The translations under genes were made by a program, and so were the position numbers. Of a stretch of 41,959 bases of DNA, positions 1 through 8,752 are shown piece by piece; the stretch's first letter is position 1; every line of letters starts with the position of its first letter. Source of the stretch: an uncultured Lachnospiraceae bacterium (GTDB lineage: Bacteria; Bacillota; Clostridia; Lachnospirales; Lachnospiraceae). Location of the stretch: assembly GCA_910578405.1 (NCBI GenBank), contig CAJTQO010000033.1, positions 1 through 41,959 on the forward strand. The letters run 5' to 3'. Below the pieces are notes generated by a model. That model worked only from the letters and a program-made list of their open reading frames with translations. It did no database searches and was not told the DNA's origin.

Positions 1-2
1 GG

Positions 3-1796
3 GTTTGGGCGTCGCAGGGGGGACAGGTGGCGCTGGGGCATCAGAGGCTTTCTATAGTGGATTTGTCTGCAAACGGCGCGCAGCCAATGGAATCCCACAG
101 CGGCCGGTTTGTAATTGCTTTTAACGGGGAAATTTATAATTACAAAAAAATTGCTGCAAAACTGACCGAGGAAAAGAAGGCGTCGGCTTTTCGCGGGACT
201 TCGGATACGGAGGTTTTGCTGGAAGCGATGGAGGCGTATGGGGTGGAACAGGCCATTTCCATGTGTAAGGGAATGTTTGCCATTGCATTATATGATCAGA
301 AAGAACGGGTTTTATATTTGCTGAGGGATAGAGTGGGGGAAAAACCGCTCTATTATGGTTTTATTGGCAGGGAAACCTTTGCTTTCGCTTCGGAGGTGGG
401 GGCCATTGCACAGTTGGACGGTTTTCGCAACCCGGTGAACCGGAAGGTGTTGGATATTTATTTTACCCATGGCTATATTCCTGCGCCGTATTCTATTTAT
501 GAGGGGATATATAAGCTGGAGCCAGGCACAATCCTGACAGTGAGGGCGCCGTTTGGCAGGGAAAATGTAGCAGCGTCGGCGTACTGGTCGATGAAGGAGG
601 CTGCCAGGAAGGGGCAGACGGATTTGTTCCGGGGAAGTGAGGAGGAAGCGTCGCAGGAGCTGGAGCGGCTGTTAAAGGCTTCCATACGGGAGCAGATGGC
701 GGCGGACGTGCCGGTGGGGGCTTTTTTGTCTGCGGGAATTGACAGCAGTACGATTGTGGCATTGATGCAGGAGCTGCATGGCGGCAAAGTGAGGAGTTTT
801 ACCATTGGCATGGAAGAAGAGGGGTATAATGAGGCGGCGGCGGCCAAAGAGATTGCACGGCATCTTGGAACCGAGCATACGGAATGGTATATTACGCAAA
901 GGGACGCTATGGATGTGATTCCGAAGCTGGCCTATATGTTTGGGGAGCCCTTTGCGGATTCTTCTCAGATTCCCACTTATCTGGTAAGCCGTATGACAAG
1001 GGAGCATGTGACCGTTTCTTTGTCAGGGGACGGGGGGGATGAACTGTTTTGCGGGTATACCTCTTATGAATCGGTCAGCCGCATCTGGAGCAAAATGAAA
1101 CGTGTGCCGTATTTTATCCGTAAGCCTTGCAGCAGTTTAGCGCTGCACAGTCCGCTGGCGCGTAATCCGGTATACCGGACAAAGGGGATGCTGCTTGGCG
1201 CTAAAGGGCCTGGGAAGCTGTATGAAATTTCCTATGAGACAGACCCGATAATAAAAAAAATCAGTAAGAATCACGCCTATTGCCCATATAAGTACAATGA
1301 ATTTGAAGAGGGGTATCTGGAGGAAGTCAACCATAATGTGATGCTGATGGATTTATTGATGTATCATCCGGACGATATTTTGGTAAAAGTAGACCGGACA
1401 GCTATGGCGGTTTCCCTGGAAACCAGGGTGCCGATGCTGGATAAGGATGTAGTGGAGTTTGCCTGGTCTCTGCCCATTGCCTATAAGAGGGAAGGAAAGA
1501 TAGGGAAAAAGGTATTGCGGGATGTGCTGTACCGCTATGTGCCGCGGGAGATGATGGAGCGGCCCAAAAAGGGGTTTAGCATCCCGATTGATAAATGGCT
1601 TCTGAAACCGGAGCTGCGGGAGTGGGCGGAATGCCTGTTGGACAGAAAGGCCGTGGAGCGGCAGGGGATGTTAGATGCGGAAGTTGTGGAGCGGATTTGG
1701 CAGGATTATACGCAGAAGGGAATCTGGCGGATTCAGATTTGGTTTTTGCTGATGTTTCAGGCTTGGATGGAGACGCAGTATAAAGAGGGGAGATAG
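3..1796 (+). CDS. asnB: Asparagine synthase-like glutamine amidotransferase (5' truncated)
   Basis: The reading frame is open to the left edge, and the codons before the first possible GTG (position 27) continue family-like sequence, so the true start, including the catalytic N-terminal Cys of the class II glutaminase domain, lies outside the window. Visible are the remaining glutaminase domain (GHQRLSIVDLS, FNGEIYNY, DRVGEKPLYY) and a C-terminal ATP-pyrophosphatase synthetase domain with FLSAGIDSS, LSGDGGDELF and the VDRTAMAVSLETRVPMLD block. The family uses glutamine ammonia to amidate a carboxylate after ATP activation. In polysaccharide loci AsnB-like proteins (WbpS and WbtH are known relatives) are thought to convert uronic acids to uronamides; because the next gene downstream is a glycosyltransferase, that role is more likely here than asparagine synthesis, but this is inference. 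Family call is firm; substrate is not. Confidence 0.93.
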   Translation, partial: VWASQGGQVALGHQRLSIVDLSANGAQPMESHSGRFVIAFNGEIYNYKKIAAKLTEEKKASAFRGTSDTEVLLEAMEAYGVEQAISMCKGMFAIALYDQKERVLYLLRDRVGEKPLYYGFIGRETFAFASEVGAIAQLDGFRNPVNRKVLDIYFTHGYIPAPYSIYEGIYKLEPGTILTVRAPFGRENVAASAYWSMKEAARKGQTDLFRGSEEEASQELERLLKASIREQMAADVPVGAFLSAGIDSSTIVALMQELHGGKVRSFTIGMEEEGYNEAAAAKEIARHLGTEHTEWYITQRDAMDVIPKLAYMFGEPFADSSQIPTYLVSRMTREHVTVSLSGDGGDELFCGYTSYESVSRIWSKMKRVPYFIRKPCSSLALHSPLARNPVYRTKGMLLGAKGPGKLYEISYETDPIIKKISKNHAYCPYKYNEFEEGYLEEVNHNVMLMDLLMYHPDDILVKVDRTAMAVSLETRVPMLDKDVVEFAWSLPIAYKREGKIGKKVLRDVLYRYVPREMMERPKKGFSIPIDKWLLKPELREWAECLLDRKAVERQGMLDAEVVERIWQDYTQKGIWRIQIWFLLMFQAWMETQYKEGR

Positions 1797-1906
1797 GGCG
1801 CCGGACAGAGAGCCCCTGACGGGGACGGGCGGCGTATGTCTGCGTGTAAGGCCGGATGAAACGGGACGGAATCCAAGCGGCGTAGAATGGGATTTAGGAG
1901 AGGGAA

Positions 1907-2833
1907 ATGAATATTATCCGGATGTCGGGGGGAATTGGGAACCAGATGTTTCAGTATGCGCTTTATCTGAAGCTGGTTTCCATGGGAAAGGCAGTAAAAT
2001 TTGATGATGTGACGGAATATGCGTTGGAAAATGCCAGGCCGGTTATGCTTTGGGTGTTTGGGATTGATTATCCGAAGGCATCCAGGGAGGAAGTGATTGC
2101 CTGGACGGATGCGGCGCCGGATTTTGTAAGCCGGGTGCGGCGCAGGCTGTTTGGAAGGAAGAGTAAGGAGTATCATGAACGGTCGTTTGACTACGATGGG
2201 GATGTCCTTGGAAAGGAAGACGCTTATTTATGCGGCTGTTTTCAGAGCGAGCGGTATTTTAAAGATGTGGAAGACGCGGTGCGGGAGGCTTTCCGTTTCC
2301 GCAGGATGGAAATTCCGGAAGGGATACAGAGGCAGGTTTTAGAATATGAAAGGCAGATAGGGCAAGGAGAATCGGTGAGCATCCATATCAGACGGGGGGA
2401 CTATCTGGAGGCGGAGCAGGTGTATGGAGGAATTTGCACAGAGGCATACTATAACAGGGCGGTTTCTTATATGCTGGAAAAATATCCGGCGGCGCATTTT
2501 TGGATTTTTACCAATGATGAGGCTTGGGCGCAGGCTTGGCGCAGGAAAATGGATGATTTGGAAGATGGGCGCTGTAGAGGGCGTTTTCATGTGGTCAGGG
2601 GGACTTCGGAGGAAACCGGGTATATTGATTTGATGCTGATGGGCAAGTGCAGACACCATATTATTGCCAACAGCAGTTTTAGCTGGTGGGGGGCATGGCT
2701 GAATCCGTCTGAGGAGAAATGTGTGATAGCTCCGGCCAGATGGTTAAATACATGGGAATGCCAGGATATTTTTACAGAGGGTATGGTGAGAGTGGACGCG
2801 CAGGGCAGAGTAAAAGGGCGCGGTAAGACATAG
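1907..2833 (+). CDS. GT11 family alpha-1,2-fucosyltransferase-like protein
   Basis: 308 residues, the normal size of bacterial GT11 enzymes. The N-terminal GGIGNQMFQYA motif (residues 8-18), HIRRGDY (160-166) and NSSFSWWGAW (255-264) are the family's signature blocks; HxRRGDY binds the GDP part of the donor. GT11 members are inverting, metal-independent enzymes that transfer L-fucose (sometimes another sugar) from a GDP donor in alpha-1,2 linkage. The protein should be cytoplasmic, with no signal peptide or membrane segment. The start is supported by GGAGAGGGA immediately upstream. It follows the amidotransferase by 110 bases and precedes a GT2 gene. The last residues form a short basic, glycine-containing tail after the fold ends. 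Two further GT11-type genes occur in the window. Donor and acceptor cannot be read from sequence. Confidence 0.93.
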   Translation: MNIIRMSGGIGNQMFQYALYLKLVSMGKAVKFDDVTEYALENARPVMLWVFGIDYPKASREEVIAWTDAAPDFVSRVRRRLFGRKSKEYHERSFDYDGDVLGKEDAYLCGCFQSERYFKDVEDAVREAFRFRRMEIPEGIQRQVLEYERQIGQGESVSIHIRRGDYLEAEQVYGGICTEAYYNRAVSYMLEKYPAAHFWIFTNDEAWAQAWRRKMDDLEDGRCRGRFHVVRGTSEETGYIDLMLMGKCRHHIIANSSFSWWGAWLNPSEEKCVIAPARWLNTWECQDIFTEGMVRVDAQGRVKGRGKT

Positions 2834-2873
2834 GCGCATCCAAAGAGAATGGAGTCATGGTTAGGAGGGTTTG

Positions 2874-3905
2874 ATGGACAGAGAGGCGCTGGTTACGGTT
2901 ATAGTGGCAATCTATAATATAGAAGAGTATTTGCCGCGGTGTGTGGAGTCCATTTTGGCCCAGACGTATCAGAACCTGGAAATCATTTTAGTGGACGATG
3001 GGTCTGTGGATGCTTCGGGACAGATTTGTGACGATTATGCAAATGCAGATAAACGGATAAGAGTGATTCATAAAAAGAACGGCGGATTGTCCGATGCGCG
3101 CAATGCCGGACTGGATGTGGCGGCAGGGGACTATATCGGTTTCGTGGACGGGGACGACTGGGTGGAGCCGGATATGTACCGGGCAATGTATACGGCCTGT
3201 GAAAGGGAGAAAGCGCAGGTGGCGGCCTGCAGATATAAACAAATAACAAGGTCAGGCATTATTGACGCATCTACTGCAAATAGTGTATCATTATCAAAAG
3301 CGGAGGCATTGGAAATTTATGTCTGCGGAAATGAGAAGTGTCTGATTTACAATTCGGTCTGGAGCAAGCTGTTTCAGGCAGGGTTAATCCGGGGGATGCG
3401 TTTTCCGGTGGGCAAAAATTCGGAAGACATTATGTTTACCACAAAGGCGTTTTGCAAAATGGACAGGCTGGTTTATCTGGATACGGCTTATTATAATTAT
3501 GTATTGGACAGGGAAGGCAGCATCATGAATGAAAAGGCGGGGGAGCGCAGGCTGAAGGATGAGATTCCCTTCTGGCGGGAGCAGATTGCTTATATTAAAG
3601 GAGCGGGAATGCCGGGGCTTTCGGATAAGGCGGCGTATCATTTTTACCGGAGGATGTTGTTTTATTATATAGATTTTATGGAGCAGAAGCAGACGCGGAT
3701 GTTTGCAAGGGAAATCGTGAAGCAGCTTAGGCAGGATAAGAAACTGGGGGAAATCAGAAGGATTTACCAAGCGGACTATGTGGCGGCAGGGGACAAGGTG
3801 CGGATGAAGTTTGCGCTGGCCTGGCCGGAAGCCTATTATTATATAGTGAAGCTGTATGACAGGTTTGTGATTCCGCTGCGGATTGGAAGGGCGGCGCATG
3901 GATAA
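2874..3905 (+). CDS. GT2 family glycosyltransferase (EpsJ/WcaA-like)
   Basis: 343 residues with an N-terminal GT-A fold: VTVIVAIYN strand at residues 7-15, DDGS at 41-44 for nucleotide binding, the GGLSDARNAG loop at 70-79 and the metal-binding DGDDW at 92-96. The C-terminal half is helical and typical of capsule GT2 enzymes; no transmembrane helices are present, so this is a cytoplasmic or peripherally bound enzyme rather than a processive synthase. I chose the ATG at 2874 rather than the in-frame TTG at 2871 because AGGAGG at 2863-2868 is correctly spaced for the ATG. It presumably adds one sugar to the lipid-linked repeat unit. GT2 sequences do not reveal donor or linkage. Confidence 0.93.
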   Translation: MDREALVTVIVAIYNIEEYLPRCVESILAQTYQNLEIILVDDGSVDASGQICDDYANADKRIRVIHKKNGGLSDARNAGLDVAAGDYIGFVDGDDWVEPDMYRAMYTACEREKAQVAACRYKQITRSGIIDASTANSVSLSKAEALEIYVCGNEKCLIYNSVWSKLFQAGLIRGMRFPVGKNSEDIMFTTKAFCKMDRLVYLDTAYYNYVLDREGSIMNEKAGERRLKDEIPFWREQIAYIKGAGMPGLSDKAAYHFYRRMLFYYIDFMEQKQTRMFAREIVKQLRQDKKLGEIRRIYQADYVAAGDKVRMKFALAWPEAYYYIVKLYDRFVIPLRIGRAAHG

Positions 3906-4133
3906 GCCGCAGGCAGGGGCGTGTTTGCGTTAGTCCGGAGGCATGGGAAAGGGATATGCCACAAGGAAGCAGGCTTGCAGCGGTGGCGTCCTGGCAAAGT
4001 CTGGTTTTGGGGATGGGATGAAAGAATGGAATAGGCATAGAAGATTTTGCGGCCGCCGGACGATTGGGAGGGGCGGCAGGAAGCGAGGCAGAGGTGAGGG
4101 GAAGGGACATACGGGAGGAAGGAAAGGGGCGCA
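3906..4133. other. 228-base noncoding spacer, purine-rich
   Basis: No convincing gene. It holds a short open frame from 3943 (79 codons) whose product is Gly/Arg/Lys-rich without family features, whose GGAG lies only one to two bases from the ATG, and which runs into the next gene. I see no -10/-35 pair and no hairpin with a T-run. The second half (about 4061-4133) is almost only G and A with some C, like other spacers and some intragenic inserts in this locus. The end of the stretch carries the ribosome binding site of the following gene (GGAAAGGGG before the ATG at 4134). Confidence 0.6.
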
Positions 4134-4817
4134 ATGGGCGAATATAAGAATGGCCGTCTGCAACTGCCCAATGTTACGTTAGCGGCAATGGACAGCGTAA
4201 AGGTCAGGGCGACGGTAAAAGCTTTGGAATACAGCATGAAGGAAATTGATTTTGGTGAGACAGTGTTGGTGACGCACCGAAAGCCATGGTTTTTGCCTAG
4301 GGGGATTGCTTACAGGCATATAGAGAAGCTGAAAAATATTGATGCTTTTAATTATAATATGATTTACCGAATGCATGAATATATCCATACGGATTTTATG
4401 CTGCTGGTGCATTATGACGGGTTTGTGGTGAACCCGGATATGTGGCGGGATGAATTTTTGGAGTATGACTACATTGGTTCTCCGTTTCCGCTGCCGAAGG
4501 ATGATTTTTCATACCGGGATGTGAATGGAACTGTCTGCCGGGTGGGGAACAGCGTATCCATACGGAGCAAACGGCTGTTAGAATATCCGACGAAAGCGAA
4601 GATTCCGTTCGAGGCGGATCATGGCTTTTTTAATGAGGATGGTTTTATCTGCTGCAAGAACCGGCATTTGTTTGAGGCGGCGGGGATGAAATATGCGCCG
4701 CTGGAGGTGGCAAAATATTTCGGACATGAATCCATGCTCCCGGAAACGGAAGGGATACGGCCTTTTGTGTTTCATAAATGGGCAGGGACGAACGCGGAGT
4801 ATCCGCGGTTTACATGA
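4134..4817 (+). CDS. DUF5672 family protein, putative glycosyltransferase
   Basis: 227 residues, matching the usual compact size of DUF5672 proteins. Family-like blocks are a central HYDGFVVNPDMW segment (93-104), EFLEYDYIGSPF (107-118), GNSVSIRSKRLLE (about 137-149) and EDGF near 172. DUF5672 proteins occur in glycan clusters and are usually suspected to be GT-A-like transferases: the HYDGF block plausibly plays the part of a donor or metal site, and the GN.xxSxRS block resembles acceptor-side motifs in GT-A enzymes. That is an inference; no reaction is established from this sequence. No signal peptide or membrane helices. It sits directly before the GT17 gene (73 bases apart), suggesting two successive transfer steps. 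The family assignment is good, the function uncertain. Confidence 0.82.
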   Translation: MGEYKNGRLQLPNVTLAAMDSVKVRATVKALEYSMKEIDFGETVLVTHRKPWFLPRGIAYRHIEKLKNIDAFNYNMIYRMHEYIHTDFMLLVHYDGFVVNPDMWRDEFLEYDYIGSPFPLPKDDFSYRDVNGTVCRVGNSVSIRSKRLLEYPTKAKIPFEADHGFFNEDGFICCKNRHLFEAAGMKYAPLEVAKYFGHESMLPETEGIRPFVFHKWAGTNAEYPRFT

Positions 4818-4890
4818 ATGGGATTTGGGGAAGAGGGCAAGTGAGGGATGCAGCGTTGGAATAAAAACGGAGCCGGAATGGGAGGAAACA

Positions 4891-5754
4891 ATGGTCTACG
4901 ATAGTTTTCAGTTTTTCAATGAATTGGATATTTTATATTTAAGGATGAATATTTTGGACGAAGTGGTGGACAAGTTTGTGATTAGTGAGTCCACCGTGAC
5001 GTTTTCCGGGGCTCGGAAACCATTGTTTTATGCGCAAAATAAGGAAATGTTCCGGAAATTTGAACATAAAATCATTCACAATGTGGTGGAAGACACTCCT
5101 ATGGACTGTGATGCGTTTACAAGGGATCATCATCAAAAATGCGCGGTGGCCAGGGGGCTGGCAGGCGCAAGGCCGGAAGATGTGGTTATTTTCAGTGATG
5201 TGGATGAAATTCCCAATCCTGAGACGTTAAAGAAGCTGCTGCCTGCGGTGGAGGACGGAAAGATTTATATGCTGGCGCAGCGGCTGTTCTATTGTTATTT
5301 AAACATGGAAGAAGTGTCAGGGAAGCTGCTTTCCATGACCGGGGAGTTTGAAGGGGTGGAAAAGCCAAGGTGGCTTGGAACGAAAATATGCCGTTACAGT
5401 ATGCTGAATCAATATACTACGGAAGAACTGCGCAATAAGGAGCAGAAGGAAGTGGGAGTCCGGGTGCCGGATGGGGGATGGCATTTCAGCTATATGGGCG
5501 GCGGCAGGAATCAGTCGGTGGAGGAGCGGGTAAAGTATAAAATTAAGAGCGCGGCCCATCAGGAATACAATAACCGCTCGACGTTATCCAAGGTGCGGCG
5601 CAATATAAAGAGCCATCAGGATATTTTCGGCAGGGATGCGCAGATGGTCCAGGTGGAGATTGATGAAACTTTTCCGGCATATCTTAGGGAGAATATTGAC
5701 AAATACCAATATTTGTTGTATAAAAAGCCGAAATGGTATGAATTTTGGAAATGA
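4891..5754 (+). CDS. GT17 family glycosyltransferase (GnT-III-like)
   Basis: 287 residues. The start FDSFQFFNELDIL-type block (MVYDSFQFFNELDIL) is the standard N terminus of bacterial GT17 proteins, so the ATG at 4891, preceded by GGAGGAA at 4881-4887, is preferred over longer in-frame starts that would run back into the upstream gene. Other family marks are FVISESTVTFSG (29-40), a DxD-containing SDVDEIPNP (102-110) and GWHFSYMGG (196-204). GT17 is best known from eukaryotic beta-1,4-mannosyl-glycoprotein beta-1,4-N-acetylglucosaminyltransferase (bisecting GlcNAc); bacterial homologues are common in polysaccharide loci but poorly characterised. A beta-GlcNAc or related hexose transfer to the growing repeat is plausible. 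Cytoplasmic; follows the DUF5672 gene. Confidence 0.9.
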   Translation: MVYDSFQFFNELDILYLRMNILDEVVDKFVISESTVTFSGARKPLFYAQNKEMFRKFEHKIIHNVVEDTPMDCDAFTRDHHQKCAVARGLAGARPEDVVIFSDVDEIPNPETLKKLLPAVEDGKIYMLAQRLFYCYLNMEEVSGKLLSMTGEFEGVEKPRWLGTKICRYSMLNQYTTEELRNKEQKEVGVRVPDGGWHFSYMGGGRNQSVEERVKYKIKSAAHQEYNNRSTLSKVRRNIKSHQDIFGRDAQMVQVEIDETFPAYLRENIDKYQYLLYKKPKWYEFWK

Positions 5755-5856
5755 GAAGAGGGACGCTTTGTGAGCGGCTGGGATGTAATTGGCCAAAAAG
5801 CTGACAGGGGCAGGGAAAAGCCGGATATGTTAAGGATAGGGAAGGGGGGAGCGGTT

Positions 5857-6882
5857 ATGATAGGGACGGAATTTTTGCAGGGGCAGGGATTGGGAAACCA
5901 GTTGTTCTGCTATGTGTCGGTGCGGTGTATTGCAAAAGACGCCGGATATGAATTTGGAACCGCCGGACAGGGGCAATTGGCGGTCAATATCCATAGCAAA
6001 AAGGGAATGTATTTTATGGATATGGATTTAGGAACGCCTATTTTAGATAAAAGAAAATTTGAAGTTTACAGAGAAAAGGAAGAGAGGCTATATCTGAAAA
6101 ACTGTGTGCATGATATGGTGCATGGATGTTATGTGGCGGGGGCGGATGAAGAGATTTACCAAATTGCCGATGATACGCTGGTGTATGGCAATTTGCAGGC
6201 GGAGCGTTATTTTGCGCATCATAGGGAGGAAATAAAGGGATGGCTGAAGGTGAAGGAAGAGTACGATTCGTATAAGTATACAAGGGAGAACCTGTGCATC
6301 CTTAATATCCGGGGGGGAGAGTATGCGGACAGCCGCCCGTTGTTTCTGCGCAGAAAGTATTGGCTGGATGCGATGGAAAATATGCGCAGGATAAGGCCGG
6401 ATATGGAATTTATGGCAGTGACGGATGATGTGGAAACGGCAAAGCGTTTACTGCCGGAAGTGGAAGCGCATGATTTTGGGCTGGCAGGGGATTATGTGAC
6501 GGTGAAAAATGCAAGATATTTGATTGTATCCAATTCTTCTTTTGCCTTTTTCCCGGCGTTTACCAGTGAAACGGTGCGGAAGGTGATTGCGCCCAAATAT
6601 TGGGCGAGGCATAATGTTTCGGATGGTTACTGGGCCTCGGAGCAGAATATTTATGGGGGATTTTGGTATCAGGACCGGAAAGGGCAACTGTTTTCGGCGC
6701 AGGAGTGCAGGAAGGAGTTAGAAGAGTATCGGTCAAATGGCAGGGGAAGGATGGCGAAGGCAAGGGGAATGGATGCTTTTTCTGAAAAGGAAGTGCGCAG
6801 ACGAAAGACGGCGGATCAGCTTTTGCACTGGACGGATAAGGCGGTTGCGAAGGGGAAGAGGATGGTAAGGGGAAAGCGATAA
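5857..6882 (+). CDS. Divergent GT11-like glycosyltransferase
   Basis: 341 residues. The N terminus keeps the GT11 glycine motif (GQGLGNQLFCYVSVR, residues 9-23) and the C-terminal half keeps an NSSFAFFPA block (226-234), but the diagnostic HxRRGDY has become NIRGGEY (150-156). A long tail after about residue 300 is basic and helical (many Lys/Arg) and is absent from ordinary GT11 enzymes. I chose the ATG at 5857, after GGGGGGA at 5844-5850, instead of an upstream in-frame start at 5770 that adds 29 residues without family similarity. It is probably a GDP-sugar-dependent transferase of a GT11-related clade with a shifted donor or acceptor, and could be inactive as a fucosyltransferase. Cytoplasmic. 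It lies 102 bases after the GT17 gene. Confidence 0.8.
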   Translation: MIGTEFLQGQGLGNQLFCYVSVRCIAKDAGYEFGTAGQGQLAVNIHSKKGMYFMDMDLGTPILDKRKFEVYREKEERLYLKNCVHDMVHGCYVAGADEEIYQIADDTLVYGNLQAERYFAHHREEIKGWLKVKEEYDSYKYTRENLCILNIRGGEYADSRPLFLRRKYWLDAMENMRRIRPDMEFMAVTDDVETAKRLLPEVEAHDFGLAGDYVTVKNARYLIVSNSSFAFFPAFTSETVRKVIAPKYWARHNVSDGYWASEQNIYGGFWYQDRKGQLFSAQECRKELEEYRSNGRGRMAKARGMDAFSEKEVRRRKTADQLLHWTDKAVAKGKRMVRGKR

Positions 6883-7063
6883 GGCAAGGAGAAGGAGTGC
6901 AGGCAAGGCGGGAATTTGAAAGGGCATTCAGGCCAAAGAAAGAAGATTGGTAAGGCGCGGATTGGAAAGTGGGGCCACAAAAAAGGAAGGCGCAAGACGG
7001 GACGGCATTTTGGTGAGGCTATATGGGGAAGCGTGTTTTGGGATGCAAGGAAAAGGGAAGGGA

Positions 7064-8752
7064 ATGCATAAGGGGCAGATGAGGAAAATAGTCAGAAAAG
7101 CGGTTGAAAATAGATTTATTATTATTTTATCTTTGTTGGCGTTAGGGATATTTTATGCAGTAAACCTTAGGCCGGGAATTATTAAGGGCTCGGATGATTC
7201 GTTCCATCTATGCCGTTTGGAAGGGCTGGCGGTGGATTTGTCATATGGTGTGTTTCCCGTGAAAGTCCATTCACCGCTTTGCTTTGGCTACGGATATGGG
7301 GTGGGGATATTTTATCAGAATCATTTGCTGTATTTTCCGGCTTTGCTTAGGGTTGCAGGCGTATCGCTTGAACTGACGTATAAAATATTCAGCGGATGTA
7401 TTATGACTGCAATATATGGCTCCGCATTTTATGCGGCATATCGGATTAGCAAAGATAAATATGCCGCATTGGTTGCTGCGGTATGCGTGCTTTTTTCCTG
7501 GAATATGGTCAGCGATTTTTATCTTGACTTTCATATGGCGGGGAGTATGGCGATGATTTTTATCCCTCTTGCCATTGCCGGAATGCTGGATTTTTTATTG
7601 GAGGATAAGAAGCCTGTTTTGCTGGGCGCCGGTTTTCTCGGATTGATTTGCACACATATTCTGTCAGCTTATTTAACCTTTTTTGTCTGCGCCGCAATTG
7701 CCTTATCTTATGCAGGCAGATGGGTGAACAAGCCGAAGAAAATAGGGGAAGGGATATTGGCGGTAGGGGGGACGCTGGCGCTTTCCATTTCTTTCTGGCT
7801 TCCTATGTTGGAACAGTTCCGGGTGCAGGAATATAAAGTGTCACGGCCCTGGACGCAGCCGGAGGAACATACACAGCTTCTGTTTTCGCTGTTTGGGCAA
7901 GGGGGTATGGGATGGCTTTTGTTTTTGTGGATATTGGCTATCCTGCTTTTCCTTACAGAGAGGGGAAAGAAGGTAAAACAACGGGGGCTGTTGTATCGCC
8001 TGATGGGGATTGTGTTTTTTCTGTTCTTTGCAAATGCCTCGGAGGCTTTTTGGAGACTGACAAAGCCAGTGACCGGAATGGTGCAGTTTCCGGTAAGGCT
8101 TTTTACCGTTGGCTCTGTTCTGGCTGCATTTTCAGTCGCTGTAACGTTAAGCGAAATAAGGCAGGAGAAAAGGAAAAAGGGGATAGCGCTTATTAATTTT
8201 CTCGGCGCGGCGTATTTTTTTATCAGCGCGTTAGACGGGGTTGGAATCGAAACTTTGGATTTGGGCGATAAAGCCGTTTACGAAGCCTGGGCAGGAATCA
8301 GCGCCGGGGAAGAATGGCTTCCTGTGGAAACCACAAGGGAAATGTTGACGGATGCGACGCTGGCGGTGGCGGACGACGGGACGCAGGCAAGGGGGAGAAA
8401 GGAAAAGGGCAGGTTCCATTTCACTATGGATATGGAGAAGGGGTATTATGACATTCCTTTTGTCTATTACCGTGGATATGCGGCGCAGACGCAGGAAGGC
8501 AGCAGGCTGGAAGTGGGGAAAAATACGGAAACTTCCATGGTAAGGGTATGGATTCGGGAAGAGGACAGGAAAGGCGGGGGAAGCCACGAAGTTACGGTAT
8601 GGTATGACGGCACAAAGATACAGAGGCTAAGCTATATAGTAAATCTTCTGGCGTTGGCAGCCATGGCGGCAGTCTGGCAGTATCTTAGAAGGCAAAGGAG
8701 CAGGAGAAATGAGGAAGAAGTGGAAACGGGCGCAAGAGGCAGTGTCCGATAA
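7064..8752 (+). CDS. PTPS-related polytopic membrane protein, GT-C-like
   Basis: 562 residues from the ATG at 7064 (GGGAAGG upstream); earlier in-frame starts add only basic, low-complexity sequence. About ten to twelve hydrophobic helices run from residue 18 to about 420, then an extracytoplasmic beta-rich segment (about 430-530, containing YDIPFVYYRGYAA) and a final membrane helix. The first loop has GSDDSFHLCRLEGL (42-55), an acidic-His motif typical of GT-C enzymes, followed by PVKVHSP and a GYGYG-FYQNHLLYFPALLR block. This is the family usually labelled 6-pyruvoyl-tetrahydropterin synthase-related membrane protein; the name is historical and no pterin chemistry is implied. A role as a lipid-linked-sugar glycosyltransferase acting outside the membrane is inferred. 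It is paralogous to the protein at 38295 and overlaps the next gene by 44 bases. Confidence 0.82.
   Translation: MHKGQMRKIVRKAVENRFIIILSLLALGIFYAVNLRPGIIKGSDDSFHLCRLEGLAVDLSYGVFPVKVHSPLCFGYGYGVGIFYQNHLLYFPALLRVAGVSLELTYKIFSGCIMTAIYGSAFYAAYRISKDKYAALVAAVCVLFSWNMVSDFYLDFHMAGSMAMIFIPLAIAGMLDFLLEDKKPVLLGAGFLGLICTHILSAYLTFFVCAAIALSYAGRWVNKPKKIGEGILAVGGTLALSISFWLPMLEQFRVQEYKVSRPWTQPEEHTQLLFSLFGQGGMGWLLFLWILAILLFLTERGKKVKQRGLLYRLMGIVFFLFFANASEAFWRLTKPVTGMVQFPVRLFTVGSVLAAFSVAVTLSEIRQEKRKKGIALINFLGAAYFFISALDGVGIETLDLGDKAVYEAWAGISAGEEWLPVETTREMLTDATLAVADDGTQARGRKEKGRFHFTMDMEKGYYDIPFVYYRGYAAQTQEGSRLEVGKNTETSMVRVWIREEDRKGGGSHEVTVWYDGTKIQRLSYIVNLLALAAMAAVWQYLRRQRSRRNEEEVETGARGSVR

Noticed and set aside
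1809..1826. CCCC-TGAC-GGGG hairpin after the amidotransferase gene as a terminator
   Set aside because: Only a four-base stem with no following T-run; the next gene follows with its own ribosome binding site in the same direction.
3943..4182. Small 79-codon open frame between the GT2 and DUF5672 genes
   Set aside because: Low-complexity Gly/Arg composition, badly spaced ribosome binding site and overlap with the next gene's start.
7741..7755. GGCGGTAG-like sequence resembling an ops/JUMPstart element
   Set aside because: It lies inside a coding region, not in a leader, and RfaH/ops control belongs to Gram-negative bacteria; a chance match in G-rich DNA.
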